This document shows, one piece after another, positions 37,690-51,549 of a DNA stretch of 64,000 bases. Below the pieces are notes generated by a model. It ran no database searches, had not been told where the DNA came from, and worked only from the letters and a program-made list of their open reading frames with translations. Both the position numbers and the translations under genes were made by a program. The stretch lies in assembly GCF_026262505.1 (NCBI RefSeq), contig NC_067206.1:1550001-1614000 (forward strand), written 5' to 3'. The DNA is from Trichomonas vaginalis G3. Lineage: Eukaryota > Parabasalia > Trichomonadida > Trichomonadidae. Position 1 is the stretch's first letter. Every line of letters starts with the position of its first letter.

Positions 37690-40600
37690 CCTTATCAGTC
37701 AGACACATGCTGGATGACTTCCCCTTCATAATAAGTCTGACATGAACTTGACAAGTATGGGAATTTACAAGTCAATGAAAAAACAATGTCAACGAACCTT
37801 GCATTCTTACATGTCTCAGAACTCTGGTCTTGTTTACAGAAGAGAAGATGAAGTATCTTGAGTCATGCGTGAAAACAGCTACATTCTCAGGGGCAATTGT
37901 CAAAAAAGGTCCCTTTGGCAAATGTCATATCCGTCGTTAAAACATACCTACAGCATTAAAGTTCTTCACAAATGACGACTATGTGGGTAACAAAGACTTA
38001 CCATGGTTGAAGATTGTATGTCCACAACCACTTCATGTTGAACGAAAGTACTTACAAAACCCAATTGTTCGGAAAAGGCAAGTCAACCATTGTCAGAGCT
38101 GTAACCATTCTTTTTCGAGAAAGGGTTGTTTAACCAATTCCACGATGACAAACTGACAGAAAACTTTGTACCAAAAGACGAAACAACTTTTCACTGTTAA
38201 GCAAGACCAAAGTTGTTCCAGACAAAGTATAGCCACAAAAGAGTACACAGTTCCAAAAGGATTGATTGTTCGGATACCAACCTGAACCAGAAGAACTGTC
38301 CATAGGCAAGAACTTCAAGAATGCTATAAAACAAACTCATTGAGGCATCCGAATCGACGTCCAAAAAAAAAAAAAAAAAAAAAAAAAATTGTTTATTGGA
38401 GAGGCTTCTGAGTTAGGTCCAGAAGGTTTTATTATGAAAACAGGTTGCCTTCGACGATGTTTATGAGATAACAAGGAGAAGTTTCTCAGAAAAGATTAAG
38501 AGCCACTTGAATTTCCACGAACTGCGATTTGTGTGACCAAGTTTCGACTCATACGAAAAAATATACTATTGTCGACCTAAGCCGCGATACATGAGGTTCG
38601 TCCAATATATCCCGACTTGGAATCCAAGACGAAGGGAGAAGTTCCCAGGAAGGAACTATTTAAGTTGGAAAAGTCATACAACAACGTCTATGATTATTGA
38701 GGAAAGCGTCAAACCCCAAACTTGCAAGACACTGAAATTGCTATGAAATCGACATGGCGCATATTCATTAAAAAACCTCAAAAGACGAAGAGTAAACACT
38801 ATGAGCAAGGTCGGACAACTTATGTTGAAAGGTTCTCCTTTGTTTTAGTACGAGTTCACCGTAAGTCAAAGTGGCTTAGTAACCACACTTAAACACCTAT
38901 TGTCCGAACATGTTGGTCCTATCCCTCAGTTCGCAAAAGCATTCCTTGACAAACTACAAACAAATCTCTTACTCAGAGGTTAAATCCAAAGTTGAGGGTA
39001 CTACGAGTAACATCGAGCTGCACTCATGACGAACGAAGAAGGTATAACACAACTCATTTGGAAATGGACAGGTCGGTGAAAAGATGGGTCAATTCAAAAT
39101 TGGACAAAATTTTCACCGAAGTTCATGCCTTCCAAGCGTAAGTATAGGGGTAATACTTGAAGACGGACAGAAAAATAAAAACATTGCACATGAAGTAAAA
39201 AATTTTTATTCGAAATTTGAAATTAAAAGGCGGGAATTTCTTCGTGTTCCAAACTTTCATATATAACCTGTTTGTCTGTATTTTCGTCGGACTATGGGCA
39301 CGAGAACACAAACCATTGACCAAACGCAGGACGACAAAAAAAGATGTCATTGTCGATGGTCACGCAGCCAACGCATTCGAGCACTTCGAAGAAGCCTTCG
39401 TTCCAAGGGAAGGGTCAATGGTGCCAAGTGCAAAGTCTTGAAACTCTCGAGGCAGTACATCCTCAGCATCCCTGGTGAGGACAAATCGTTCCTTGAATGG
39501 CCAATTGCTACAACTCCTCGGGACGACCTCCTACGCAACTGGGATGACGAAAGACGTCCAATTCAGGGTCCAGAACTACTGTCCAAATTTCTCATTAATT
39601 TAAGCTACTTAACTATAAACACCTAAATTTACTCGGGTTTCCCCCTAAAAATAAAATTTTTTCTACTCTTAGAACCACCAGGTTCTCCTTACGGTTGTTG
39701 AGCTTGTCACCGTCAAGTGTGCTGACCTTCGTCTTCTTGCCTGGATTGGAACCCAATTGAATGCGACAAAAGCTTGCCCATGGAGCATTGAACCGCGATC
39801 TTCCGAAGTTACACAGGTTCAAGCTGTCCAAGTTGTTGAGGACTGGGGTTAAGGAAACCTTTGCCTGTCTCCCTTGTTGACGGATTTGGTATGGGGTAGC
39901 GGATTGGAAATTTCGTAAGCGTCATTGGCACAAGTTGCCAAACTTCTCTTTCTTCGGGTTCTCTTCTTCTTTCCTCTTCTTCTCGTGTTCCTTCTTCTTC
40001 CTCGACAAATTCCTTCCTTCAATTTTGGTGCTCACGAATACGGGTGTTGGAGGTTCTGTCCTCCGAGTACCTTCAGATGCAATCTATCTCTTCGAAGAAA
40101 ACGGAGATTGAGGTCTGGCAAGTCTCGGTTCTACTCTCGCCGTAAATGCGCAAGTTCCGTCAAATTCATTTCAGGACTTTTCATTGGTAAGCTGTTTCAT
40201 GAGGAACTCACCTTTAAGGTCCCTTCATCTCTTCCAATAAGGACTCTTTGGAGAGCTTTAACGGTGTTTGTCAGATGAGCTTTCACATCTCAAAATTCTT
40301 GATTTTAAAGGGCGCTTGGTCCTTGGGCAACATTGAAAGGACATCTGCATATGTGTATTCGGCTTCGGTGCTTCGGTCGGACCGAAACAATGAAGAGGTT
40401 GACAATGGCGGTTTATACTTCTCAAAAAGCTTGTATGACGGTTAAGTCATAAACAACAAGTTTAAATAATTCTGTGTTCTCTTCTGAAACGGTTGTTGTC
40501 TCTTCCGATAAAAGTTTCGACATGAGAACCAAAAAACGTTTTTTGAGATTGCGGGAAGAGTTTCAGGCAACACTTCATTATTCTGGATATGTGGAGCAGT

Positions 40601-43020
40601 TCGAAAACGCATCTGAGCTTCGACGTCGGACCAAAATTGGGACTAATGTCAAACAAATATCATCTTTGGCGGACTGCTTGAAGGTAAGTCCCTTACATGT
40701 AAGTTACTCGGGGGGTAAAAGTCTTCTCATTTCTGCTAAACTTGTGGAGTATAGCTTCGTATAGTTTTAGAAGTTTTAATAATTGTCTTATTTCCACTCT
40801 TTACTTTCTAACGGTAAAGTAGTCCATGAGTCAGAGTAGCTTGGAGCTTTAAGGGAGCATCTGTTCCTTGACTTCGCAATTTGCGGATTTGCAATTGTGA
40901 TTTGAAGGTCCTTCAAGTTCGCCGTCATGTCGTTCTCAAGCACCTTCAACCATAGCTTGAAACTCCTTCATCGGGTCCATTGAGCTTTGGATGTGCGGAG
41001 GAATCTTAGACTTGCTTCATTCAAAAAATGAAAAAAATTTTACTCAAAACTTAAGGTTGACTGAACTGGTTGTATGTCGCCTTCACAGAGTTATGTAAGA
41101 ACGGCTGACCCGAGAAGTGAAGGAGAGACTGAATTGCCAATTTCATATGGGGTAGGTGGTTCTCCTTGTTTGTATTTTATCCAAGGACGTTGTTTAGGAA
41201 AACTTATACAAGAGCTTCTCTTCTTCGGCGTCCTTAGTGCCATCGAGGCTGTCCGTCTGGTATTTGATGGAATTCCATCGAAGTCTCAGCTGAAGTGTAG
41301 ACCTTCCAGAAATAGTGTTGAACTCTGACCTTGGGCTAAATCATTACCCATCCATACCCCACCCCCACTGCGAGCAAGTACTGCTGAACAAACTTCCACT
41401 TTATCCTATAGGTAAAATTGCGCTCGATGCAATCACTTCCTGTATTCTCCGAGTCCTTCCATCGACAGGAAAAAATATTTCCCGAACAACTGGAAAAAAT
41501 ATTTCCCGACGACAGAAGGACTCTTCCAGTTGTCCGTTCCGTAAAAGCCATTCAAATTTTTTCGAAATTGAGAACTTTTGGTCGAACTCAGAATAAAGTC
41601 TTTTCCTTCCGACAGGAAAGGTTTTCTTCGACGAGAAAGTTTTCCTCTCTACAGGAAAGGTTTTCCTTCCGAATCCAGGAAAGGTTTCTCCTTCGACGGT
41701 TAAGCCACAAACAGATGTCCACGTACCACCAACCGAGCCCCAGGTTCCGCAAACAGAGGAACTAAAGCACCAGCCCCTGCAGCTCCAGCAACCTCAGTTC
41801 AGCAAAGTCCCTCCACCAAATCGTACTACCAATTTCCACCTCCAAGGTACTACCTACCACAAGGCTGTCCCGAACTACCCTCCTCCTCAGCCTATGCCTA
41901 CTTCCCCAACCCTTGGATGTTTATGCAAAAAAAAACCCCGCCCACAATTCAATCTCAATTCCAAGAGGACAAGAGTTCGAGGAAGGTCTGAACCGTTTAC
42001 GCAAAGATCTATGCCACAGCCCTATTGGAAGACGACAGGCTTCAGTCTCTTCCCTCAAATCGACCGATTCGACTCGTACCACAGATTCGTCTCGTGACCG
42101 TAAGATCACTCAGGCAGTCTGAGGGAACTCTTCATCCTTACAATCATTTACAACTGGAGCTCTCAAGAACATTGTCGCAATTTACGAAGGTCCAGACACA
42201 GCTGGAGACCGCAAAACAGACGTACTTCGCAGAGCAGTCCAACTGGTTCAAGACAAAAAGACTGAGTAGTCGACTTCATTCTTTGCAGCTTGCCCATACA
42301 AGTTAAAAAATAAACAATTACGAAGTTAAACTTTTTCTTTCTTTTCTGAGTTGTTAGAACTGGTTTCTCTTGTACAACCTTTGTACTTTTCCATGGTCAT
42401 GTAATTTCGAATTGTTTACGCAATTCCAACGTCGTTGATATTTTGAACCTGATGATGTAACGCTTCCACCCTCCTCGGGGGAAAGTAAGCTGCGAACATC
42501 TGCCAAGTTTTCTCGGTGACTCCCGGAGGCTCCATTAAAAAATGTCACTTTTTAAAAACGTTAAGATTTTCTAGTCTTTATTTTACCCTTTGTTTTAACC
42601 CTTTGTTGTCAAAGTAGTATTGAGAGTGACCAATTTCTCCAAATCTCAGTGTCGGAGTTCTTCAGGCATTTCAAGGGTCCTGGAGAAACTCAAAGAAGTT
42701 GTCAAGAACATACTGCCTGCTGCTCTTCTGAGTTTCGTCGGTTTTTGGAAGTGTTGCACCTTACGAGTCTTCGGACATGGAAAAAATGACCACTTTTTCT
42801 ATTAAACCGTTTTGCGCATTTCTCATGAGGTGAGTATAGTTCTGCGAACCATTGGAAGAGAAAAAGTACTCTTGCTGGCAAAGACAAAAATAGTTGCCAT
42901 TAGTGTCACTTGCAAAGTGTACTCGAATGAATTATTGGTACTTCTCTTCACGTGACATTTAAAACTCAAGACGGCATATGCTTTAAGAAAGCTTACCACT
43001 TACTAAGACTAAACACTTAG
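37690..43020. other. degraded, unresolved sequence; possible Polinton remnants
   Basis: No gene can be supported over 5.3 kb. Short open frames occur on both strands (for example 39,217-39,441, 39,294-39,626, 40,474-40,764 and 41,315-41,765) without recognisable domains. A stretch near 42,150-42,270 reads GALKNIVAIYEGPDTAGDRK, which looks like the end of a real protein but is unrecognised. A 23-A run lies near 38,366-38,388. Base composition is less AT-rich and the sequence is error-like. Because Polinton-type genes follow on the right in the same orientation, this may be the upstream part of a third Polinton copy, but I cannot show it. Confidence 0.5.
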
Positions 43021-43059
43021 ATTTTTCAAGCTTGACTTTTTTACATTGAAATTTACACC

Positions 43060-43240
43060 AAAAAATATATTTTAGGTAGAAGGTTAGATCTAACCTGTTT
43101 TTTCTAACCTCTTTTCTACCCTCTTGAATTTTGTTCATGAGTTTTTATACAGAACTTCGCAAACAAAAATAATTTTAGGGTAAAGGTTAGATCTAACCTG
43201 TTTCTTAACCTCATTTTTCTCCCTCTTGAATTTGGTCAGG
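43060..43240. promoter_or_regulatory. two iteron clusters, GGTTAGATCTAACC type
   Basis: Two tandem clusters (about 43,075-43,130 and 43,175-43,235) carry GGTTAGATCTAACC and flanking TAACCTC repeats. They occupy the same place, upstream of the 313-aa relative, as GGTGAGATTTCACC at 6,751. The whole set has changed from GGTGA to GGTTA together. A further copy lies at about 44,695-44,725. Confidence 0.6.
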
Positions 43241-43309
43241 AGTCTATCCGAAATAAAAAAAATAAAGTTGGTTTTTTTAAAAATATTTTTATTTTTTATT
43301 GTAAGAACA

Positions 43310-44170
43310 TGTTGAGCAACAACAGCACCAAACTCTTTAGTCATGAATCCTACGTAATTGTTAGTAGAATGAAAAAAGCTCATTCCTTCTTCATATACTT
43401 CGAAACCAGAAAATCCAGAAGATAAACAAGAAACTTTTAACAAATAAGTTAACTGTAGTGCGAAAGATGAAACGAAAATGAAACGACGTATCTTTATGAA
43501 ATGCCAGGCGATTATTGACCATTTACCCAAATGCCTGAAATTTCAGCAAACAAAAACTCACTATTCAACTGAATTCGACGAAATGAAGTTTAAACCCAAC
43601 GTGACTCAGTAGGAAATAAAGAAGTTCGATTCGAAAGGCTAAACTATGAAGTTCTATGGATTTCATTGCCAACATAAGGTTCAGTGGACAAAGATTGCAC
43701 ATCGGTATATAAGAACAATCTCTGACATATACAAATCTGAGAAGTTTAAGGATCCTACGACCCAACTTTGTTTCGTAGTTTCTGAATCCGATGTTATGCA
43801 GATAAGAGTATATAAGATAAGAAGCACCGGTGAGAGAGTGATGGAAACTGAAAGATAAACCCGCACTTTTTGTAGTTAAAGAGAGCAATTGACGCCTTTA
43901 GTTGTAAAACTTTACAGTAAGGTTTCAGAATATATACGCGTAAAAATGAACCCACAATGTTCAAAATGTAAACGGGCAATTAGGAATATAACTACCTCCG
44001 TCAAAGAGGATAGAACCGATGAGAAACACTAGGCAGAGTGGTAAGATTAAGAGAAGCAGAGAAACCGAGCAAGAGTAAATGAACAATGTTAAATTCGGAA
44101 CAAAAAAACTAAGTCCGAAAACTCGTTGATGCACACGAACAAGTTCTATCCTCTACTAGATCCTTCACGT
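43310..44170 (+). pseudogene. relative of the 313-aa Polinton gene
   Basis: DNA similarity to 6,900-7,740 in the same orientation is clear, for example in AGCACCAAACTC, GCGAAAGATGAAAC and GGATTTCATTGCCAACATAA. No long frame survives. Fossil copy, heavily broken. Confidence 0.7.
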
Positions 44171-44739
44171 CTAAGAGACACCGAAAAGTGCATAAAACTG
44201 AAAACGACTTTCCAAGCAGAGAGGATCTAATAAACATTCGACTATCCTATACCAAGTATGATAGAAATAGAAACACTAACGATAAAGTCTACTATGCACA
44301 AGATCTCGCGACGAAATTCAAACGAACCAGTCGACTGTCGAAACGAATATATAAATATAACTGGGCTAAAGGATAAAAAGATGGTCGTCATAGAATAAGG
44401 TAGCTAGAATCATTTAGAACCCTAACACGGTACTAACTAAATATTTAAATTTTGATCCGAATACAATGCACAGTCACAACAAAAATCATGTCGCTGCAGT
44501 TAAAAAGTAATAATCTGAGTTAGAGGGCATTCTCTGTGAGCAAACCTAATAACGTAGTTTTCGACAAAGTTTTATAATAAATGACCCGATTATTACACAT
44601 GTGAAACAACGCCAGTAAAATAACTGAAACACATAGAAACATCGTAATGAAACATAAGTCGCGTAGTTCTCGAAACGGTGTCGCAATGAGTTAGAAAAGG
44701 TAGATCTAACCTTCTACACCTAAACATTTATTTTTATAT

Positions 44740-44960
44740 GAATTCACGGACAACAACCCAAAACCAACAGTGGCGAATTTCTCATATGCCACTTGCTTCC
44801 CTCGGAAAACCGAGAGAAAGACAAGCCACAGCTCCAGAACTTACTTCGGGGATCGCCTAGACAGCAGACTCATGGCGACCACATAGATCCGGTCGAACAG
44901 AAGAAACATCGAAGCTAAGTAAAAAAAACGAGTACCCCCATAACTACACCTCTATAGAAA
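44740..44960 (+). pseudogene. KilA-N gene fragment
   Basis: CTTCCCTCGGAAAACCGAG with its flanking ATTTCTCATATG matches 8,861-8,895 of the KilA-N gene in the same orientation and order after the 313-aa relative. The match fades rapidly. Fossil fragment. Confidence 0.5.
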
Positions 44961-47040
44961 ACACAGTAATGAAAGGGAAGCAGCGGATGAGTCGATCAAA
45001 CCATTCCTGCAGTGAATCCCCAAAAACGCCTTTATATTATTCAAGCATTATTTCAACATCGAGCATTTATCAGTCAACTTTGTTTGCGTAAAATGAATTC
45101 TGGAAAAAGTATGAGGGTCTTGTAGACTTTTAACTTTCTCCCATAGTTCATGGTCTGTCAAAACTTACCTGCCATGATCTCTTCATTAAGTTCATGAAAT
45201 CGTCTTCGGACAATCAGGGAAGTTACGATATAACATCGCTTATGATTCACTTATCCTAAACTATTCTCATTACCCTTAACTTCAAAACCTTTCTTGTCTT
45301 ACACAAATGACACTGAATGGTTAAAGTGTCTAGCTTCTAAGAATTCAACACATATCTTGTTCTCTGGATCTTAGACAAAGTGGAATGAGATTAAGCAAAG
45401 TATCTAAGCACTAACAGAACACATCTAGAGGGTAACTGCTCTTCCAATCCAAAGATTCGCAAATTATCATTCGAAATGTATTCTATCTCCTTCTGTTTGT
45501 TTCTGAAGTACGTTTCTTCTCTAATATTTTCTGCATTCCATCATTTGGGTCTGTTAAACTTAAGAATTTATATACTCTTATAGAATTTACTTCAAAACGT
45601 CTTCTTTGGTACTTCTTTATCCAATCTACAACTCAGATCACCTTTCCTATAGCACTACCTAACTAATAGACCTTTACTTATAATACAATCTTTAGAATAC
45701 AATGAGGTTGTCAAATACAGAAGTCACAAATACACTAAAACTCATAGAGAGTGGGTTCTATTCTCATCTATTCTTTTGTTGTGAACTAGCGATTTATAAT
45801 GATCAGTGAAGTCTTACACCCGACCCAGTGGGCAATAACCTTTTTATACCATTAGCTGGAGCAAATAAAACTTGTCATTTAGTTTTATCTGAGCATTCTT
45901 TCTACTTCCTTGTTTCTTTTCAAAAACATTCTTCAAATTTCATTGTCAACTGTCAGCAACAATGTTTTTTCACACATATTTTTACAGAAAATTAAGGTCC
46001 TTAATCTTCTTAAGAAAATGTCATAGTGACTATCGCGTCAATGATATTTCGAAAAGCGCTTTTCGACTCTAAAAATTCTGTCGACCATAACAATCTACAT
46101 AGTGTAAACAAGAAAGGTGAATTGTTCTAAAGTTCTGTTTCTGAACTATGGACAGAACCATAAAAACATTAAGCAGAGAGTCTTTAAATATTTGTCAAAA
46201 TTGAAACCAGATCTTTAGTTACATGAAAAGCCACAACGACTTGGAAAGATGAAAAGTCTCAACAAAGTTCCTTAGAATGCAAAGAACCACATCGCCGCAT
46301 CCGTTCATTGGAAGATCAAGAAAATAGAAAACAATATTACATAATCATTAAATAGCAAAGAAACTTTATTGACTAATATGTTTCGGAAAAAATTTGTTGA
46401 CATATACTCCTACCAGAAGAAAAGAAAGAGGAAGAAGAAATGGAAGAGAAGGAAAGAGTAGGCCAGAAGGAAGAAAGCGACACTCGAACCAGTTCCAAGA
46501 ATAATAGGAGAATGTGACAATGTAAAAAATAAACGTTATTAATTCTTTAGAAATTTTCTGGGTTCAATGTCAATTTCTCTACCTCTTTAGGAGCAAACAC
46601 TGGCTTTAGACTCTATAAATCTTTTTTACCCAATTACCTTAACTTCTAACTACTTAGGACGCATATAATATTCAATATTCCGTCTGCTTTCTTTGTAGTT
46701 CAATACTAATACAGAGTTTGTATGCTTTACCTTTCTTAAGAGTTTTTAGAAACTCTGTCAAAAATTTCTTATGATGCTAACATACTCGTATGTCATAAGT
46801 CTTCAAAAGTTCGCACCATCTCTCTAATCATACAGACAAAACTTAAACTGGGTGCTAATGTTCCAAAGGTATTTCTAAATGGAAGATTTTAAATTTACAA
46901 ACCTAGCTAGAAGTAAACATCAAATTCAGTATATGGTGCACTCTGAGTACATCCTTCTTTAAGTCCTATATTACTTGTCTTATTTACTGAGTGACTTTTC
47001 GTCATCTTTCTATCGGATAAAAAATATTTTTTTATTTTTG
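44960..47040 (-). other. unresolved far part of element B left copy
   Basis: Noisy sequence that should mirror what follows 64,000. Minus-strand reading suggests small genes, for example around 46,560-47,020, but none is recognisable. A Lys/Glu-rich stretch lies near 46,380-46,490. The junction with the forward-strand Polinton remnants is near 44,960 and cannot be fixed exactly. Confidence 0.4.
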
Positions 47041-47044
47041 AATC

Positions 47045-48246
47045 AAATTACTCATTGATATATACATTTCTTGTATCACTACGAAACCATTGAACACTAC
47101 TTCTGACAGCTTTTGCAAGAAATGTATCGTTAAGGAAGCGTGCCATATATAACATATTTTGTACGTTAATATGTTACGCATATTCTAAATGACCTCATCT
47201 ATATAACAGAAGTCAGTCATCTAGAACAGTCATATAACACTCAGTTGCTTCTAACAATGTTTGTCTTCTTCGGTATTGTGGAATTTGTCTGATTGAAACT
47301 TAGAATATCTAATGTTCATAAATATAGAACAAGTGTTGTAAAGCAGATGTCAAAGTTTCTGCTAAGTCGTCAAAAATATTCTGTATCTTGCATATGAGAA
47401 TCTGACGTCTGACAACTACATATCTTCTGTCAGAAACTTTCAACTTCATCGAACAATTGTTGAAACCATAATGAAGTTTGCAACATTTCACAAACCTCTT
47501 GATTGGTCTTTATACTTTCTTTCAACAACTCCAACTTTGTCTGTTATAAGACTCTTCAAAGCATCTGAGTTCAAAACTTTTGTTGTATCTTATCTTTGAA
47601 GTTCATTGCAAACTATAAGTTTCATATTCTCTAATGAGAGTTAAATTATCCCAGATGTTTTCTAAGTTGTTCAATTCGGTTCGAATAAGCCTTCTAACAG
47701 TTGTGCACAAAAAATATCTGTAAGAAAGTATTCTACCAGTTCCTGTTTCCAATATAATGAGAGCAGTTTCATTTTAGCACTTGGATGTTGTAAGATTTGC
47801 AAACCAATCATAAATTATACTTCATAACTCTTTCGTTCCATTGCATATAATTCTGACATTGGTCTAACCAAGCTTCATAATATTTCTTTCCATTCTACTT
47901 GTCGTATTATATCCAGTGAAGATAATAGAAGTTTGGAGAAGGTGTTATAAACTTTATACCCAACTGAAAAATCTTCATATGACAATAAGATATCCCAAGC
48001 ATCTAACATCTTCATCCAACTGTACGACTTTTATTTTCTTAAGTTTCTGTCACATTCTTGTTCTAAACTATTGTTGCTTTGGTTGTTAAAACTACATCCC
48101 ATTCTTTCAACATAAAATTCTGGGCAGAGTCAACAAAATGACTAAACGTTTCAAAATTCTCGACTGCTTGTTATAGTCTCGAAATGACACTATTTTCTGA
48201 ATGCTTGGAAGTCATAAAAATCTGAAACATCTATTCTGTACATTTT
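47045..48246 (-). pseudogene. SF3-type helicase gene, left copy
   Basis: Reverse counterpart of the helicase at 63,017 and beyond; it also shows the C-terminal end missing from the right copy because of the window edge. Broken copy. Confidence 0.65.
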
Positions 48247-48269
48247 TATAAAAAAAAAAAAATTTTTTT

Positions 48270-49040
48270 TTATTCTTGCTTTTGTTGTCATTTGTTGCAT
48301 TTGTTGTTCTTGAGCTATTTGTTGTTGAAGTTGTTCTTGTATACAATACTTTCACCAGTTGCATCTTTCAATTCGAAACTTTCTGCCGTCATTGACAAAA
48401 CATAGGACATAAAAGTTTTACAGGAAACAAAGTTTGCGTCAACTAGTCAACGTTATTTGCAAAGTGTTTGAGTTTCACTAAGTGAAAATTCTGCATTCGA
48501 ATGAACAATAGGCAAACCAGCAGAGAAAAGTATGTTTATACGCATAAGTATCTTTTGTCATAATAGTTTCTGTCGACATTCGAATAACACTTTGAACCTA
48601 ATTGAAACAATAATAAGATTGGTGTGCTAATGTCAATGGAATAGACATTCCTTGTATGACACTCTTTTCCTGTAAGGAACTGTTGGTAGTAAAAACCAAG
48701 AATAAGATGTTTGATTATAGCTCATATATTGTATAGTAAACTCAGTCGGACATCCAAACATAATGAAACCTGCTCTAGTTGCAGCACATGTTACCCGTCC
48801 TTAAAGTATTAAATAAGTCAACAAAACCTGTTGTTGTAATCTGAGTAAGTATCTTCAAAGGAGTATTTTTACCATTCACAACAATAAGTCTTCTCGGTGT
48901 CAAAAGAGCAAAACAGGCTTTAGTCGTCATTGCTGTTTAAGTTAGTTTACAATATCGTCCTTTGAGGTTCTTTGTAAGTTTGTTGTTATAGAATTATATG
49001 ACTCGGGTTTTATCGTAATAGTAATAAATCATTATATCTA
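48270..49040 (-). pseudogene. penton-like gene, left copy
   Basis: Reverse counterpart of 62,199-62,987, including the Gln-rich coding end (TTGTTG repeats near 48,280-48,340). Broken copy. Confidence 0.65.
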
Positions 49041-49064
49041 TCTTGGCATTTTACTTAGCAAATA

Positions 49065-49632
49065 AATTTAATGAAATTTTGTGTCGTCAAAATATTTTTA
49101 TGACGTCTGGGAAACATACTTTCAAGTTCAACAGTTTCAACCTCCTTTCATAACGTATATACTTGTCTAATTGACATTATATGAAACACCCAAGCAAGCC
49201 AATGTCGGTGTCTATTTCTTTGATTTTATATCGCTCGCTTCTGCAAAAGTTTCAATAGTCTTCAAAACTTCATGAGGTGCAATGACATATGAGTTCACTT
49301 TTACAGGGTGTGTGTTACCAAGTTTAACATTATACCTAAAGCTTGACAAATCTCTCCTGAGTTTGAAGTTTGTCTTAAGTTGTGGTAGTCGTTTCGAATA
49401 TCTGCAACAGAACTTAAGTCTCTGCTAACTTCAGGATATGTTGGTTGTTCTTTTTACAGGAACAATTGTATACCATCTTCGTCTTCGTATGGTTTCCCCA
49501 CTTCACATCTTCTCTTGACATTGACAACAACACTTTGACTGTTTGTTGAGTTGGTGAATTTAACTTCACATCTCCACGCCATTAAACCTTTTGAAACACT
49601 TACGCTTCTATTTTTCGGAAATGACATTTTAC
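49065..49632 (-). pseudogene. left copy of the 61,371-61,951 gene
   Basis: Reverse counterpart of 61,371-61,951. The small gene at 61,958-62,188 of the right copy has no counterpart between this and the penton-like copy. Broken copy. Confidence 0.6.
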
Positions 49633-49929
49633 TTAGAATAAAAGATGACGTATTTGAGTATCTCTTCGAATTGAAGCAAAACAAGTTTACACACACAAAC
49701 AATACAAAATACACATTCAGAATAGTTCTTTAACAAACAATGGAAATTTATAGAATAGCATATTTGCTGAACCAAAATATTTCCATAAAGCAAAGAAAGT
49801 TGGATAACCGAATGGTGAAAGTTCTTGAAGCAGACAAAAAATAACAACAAAACTTACACGATATTTCTAAAGGTAAGTTTATAATACAATATATGTCAAA
49901 ACTTGCGTACTGTCAATATTTGACGGAGA

Positions 49930-51545
49930 GAAGTCAGTTCAAGAACAACTTACTGACCTGCTGCCAAAATCTGCTCGATGGAAGCTGTCTATACCAATCT
50001 GAGGAGCCCCAGCAGGTTTCATCGAACGAATCTCAAAGAGCATCTTCCGTGAAAAGTGCTATTGGTTTTGTAAACTTCTTTGCTTCTCAATTCATCTGGA
50101 CCGTCTCTGTCACCAGTATATTGTATTTGACAGTACCAACAGTTGAAATACCACCCATAAAGTCTTCTGAGTCAGCAAATGGAATGCCAAGCCAAAAGTT
50201 TGAACGGTCTCATTTGTATATTGAGTTTTTTGACCTCCTGTGAGTCCATACTTTCACATATGGCATAATAGAACTTTGCATTTCAGGGTTAATGTTGTTG
50301 TGAAGTTGTTGTTAAAGTTCATAGCATCTAAGTCAATTGTATGACCTCATATCTCAACTGTAGAATATTCTTCTCTTGGATAATATTTTGCCATCTATGT
50401 TTATATGATATTTAATACCGGGTTGTAGAAACAAGAATAGTCATTTATAGTTCGTCTGAACAGTACAAACATAGTATCTGCATGTTTCATTGCAGTTGTT
50501 AAAGCAATATCTGTTCTTGCACCTGGGTCAGCACTTTGGTTTCCAACTTCACTCTGCAAAGTCTTTGACAGATATTTGGTGTATAGGGAACATAAGTAAC
50601 TGCAATATATTTGGCAGCTAAAGCATTTGAAATATCTGGGTCCAACATATAGACTGCAAGTCTGCTTTCTATTCCTTGCATTCAAATTTCGCATGTGAAC
50701 TTAACTGGGTCCCAACAGTTCCAGCAGCATTGAATAATAGTTTACTTCATGTTGAGTTTGAGAACCAAAGTCTAAGTCAACTTTGTCTTTGCAAAATCAC
50801 GAGACTTGGCTCCCTACGCTGTTAAGATGTGAATGGGTCTTGTGTTGGTGCAATGACTAAGTTATTTTTGCTTGGAGTAAGTTCGATAGAAATTTTTCCT
50901 GCCCAGTTTGGCAAGTATCTTAAAAACCTGAAGATGAGGAAAGATGACAAAGGACTCTAAGTTTCAGTTTTACTTTAGCTGGCAGTTCATCTGAACAGAA
51001 AGGTAACAATAAACTCCTGGAACTTGAGGGTCAAGTCTTCTTATTTTCTCAATATTGCATACTGTCTGTTTGTTCTCTAGCTGTGTGGTGACTGAGTTTC
51101 TCAAAGCGAACCATTCATAGTTTGCCCATGTTACTGTTTGAACAAGTCAGAGTTAGAATATATCTTATATCCCATGAAAACTTCTGGAGCATATTGGTAT
51201 CCACATAGAAAATTCCATTGCAACCTTTCTTGTCAGACAACTTGGCAGAAGGTTTTATTTCAATGTCTTGTTCCACTATAAGAAATGAGTTGTCAATAGA
51301 AATATATATGAAACCTGTCGCAAGCAATATCTACTTGTTGAAGAACCTTCTCAAACTCACCTACGTTTCCATAAGAAACAGCAGTTGTAATTCGTAAGTT
51401 CCAGGAACATTTCTGACCTTCTAATGGCATTGTCGCATTCGTGTATACCATTCGAAACATTTCCGTTCATGGCATCCAAAACTGTTGGCGTTATATTCTG
51501 AGCGGCGTACATTTCATATGGTAAAAATATAGAATAGGTGGATTT
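49930..51545 (-). pseudogene. putative capsid gene of element B, left copy
   Basis: Reverse counterpart of 59,396-61,041. Open pieces keep GYQ/YAPEVFMGYK- and LDPDISNALAAKYIAV-type sequence. Broken copy. Confidence 0.65.
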
Positions 51546-51549
51546 ATTG

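Noticed and set aside
35216-37731. Many plus-strand frames rich in YICIFIYV
   Set aside because: Same satellite in inverted, indel-scrambled form; not genes.
38366-38388. A run that could mark a retroposed cDNA or LINE tail
   Set aside because: No reverse transcriptase, no target duplication visible, and it lies in error-rich sequence; a homopolymer alone is not evidence.
39084-42887. Numerous short frames on both strands
   Set aside because: No domain, frequent frame changes, error-like sequence; I cannot tell which, if any, is real.
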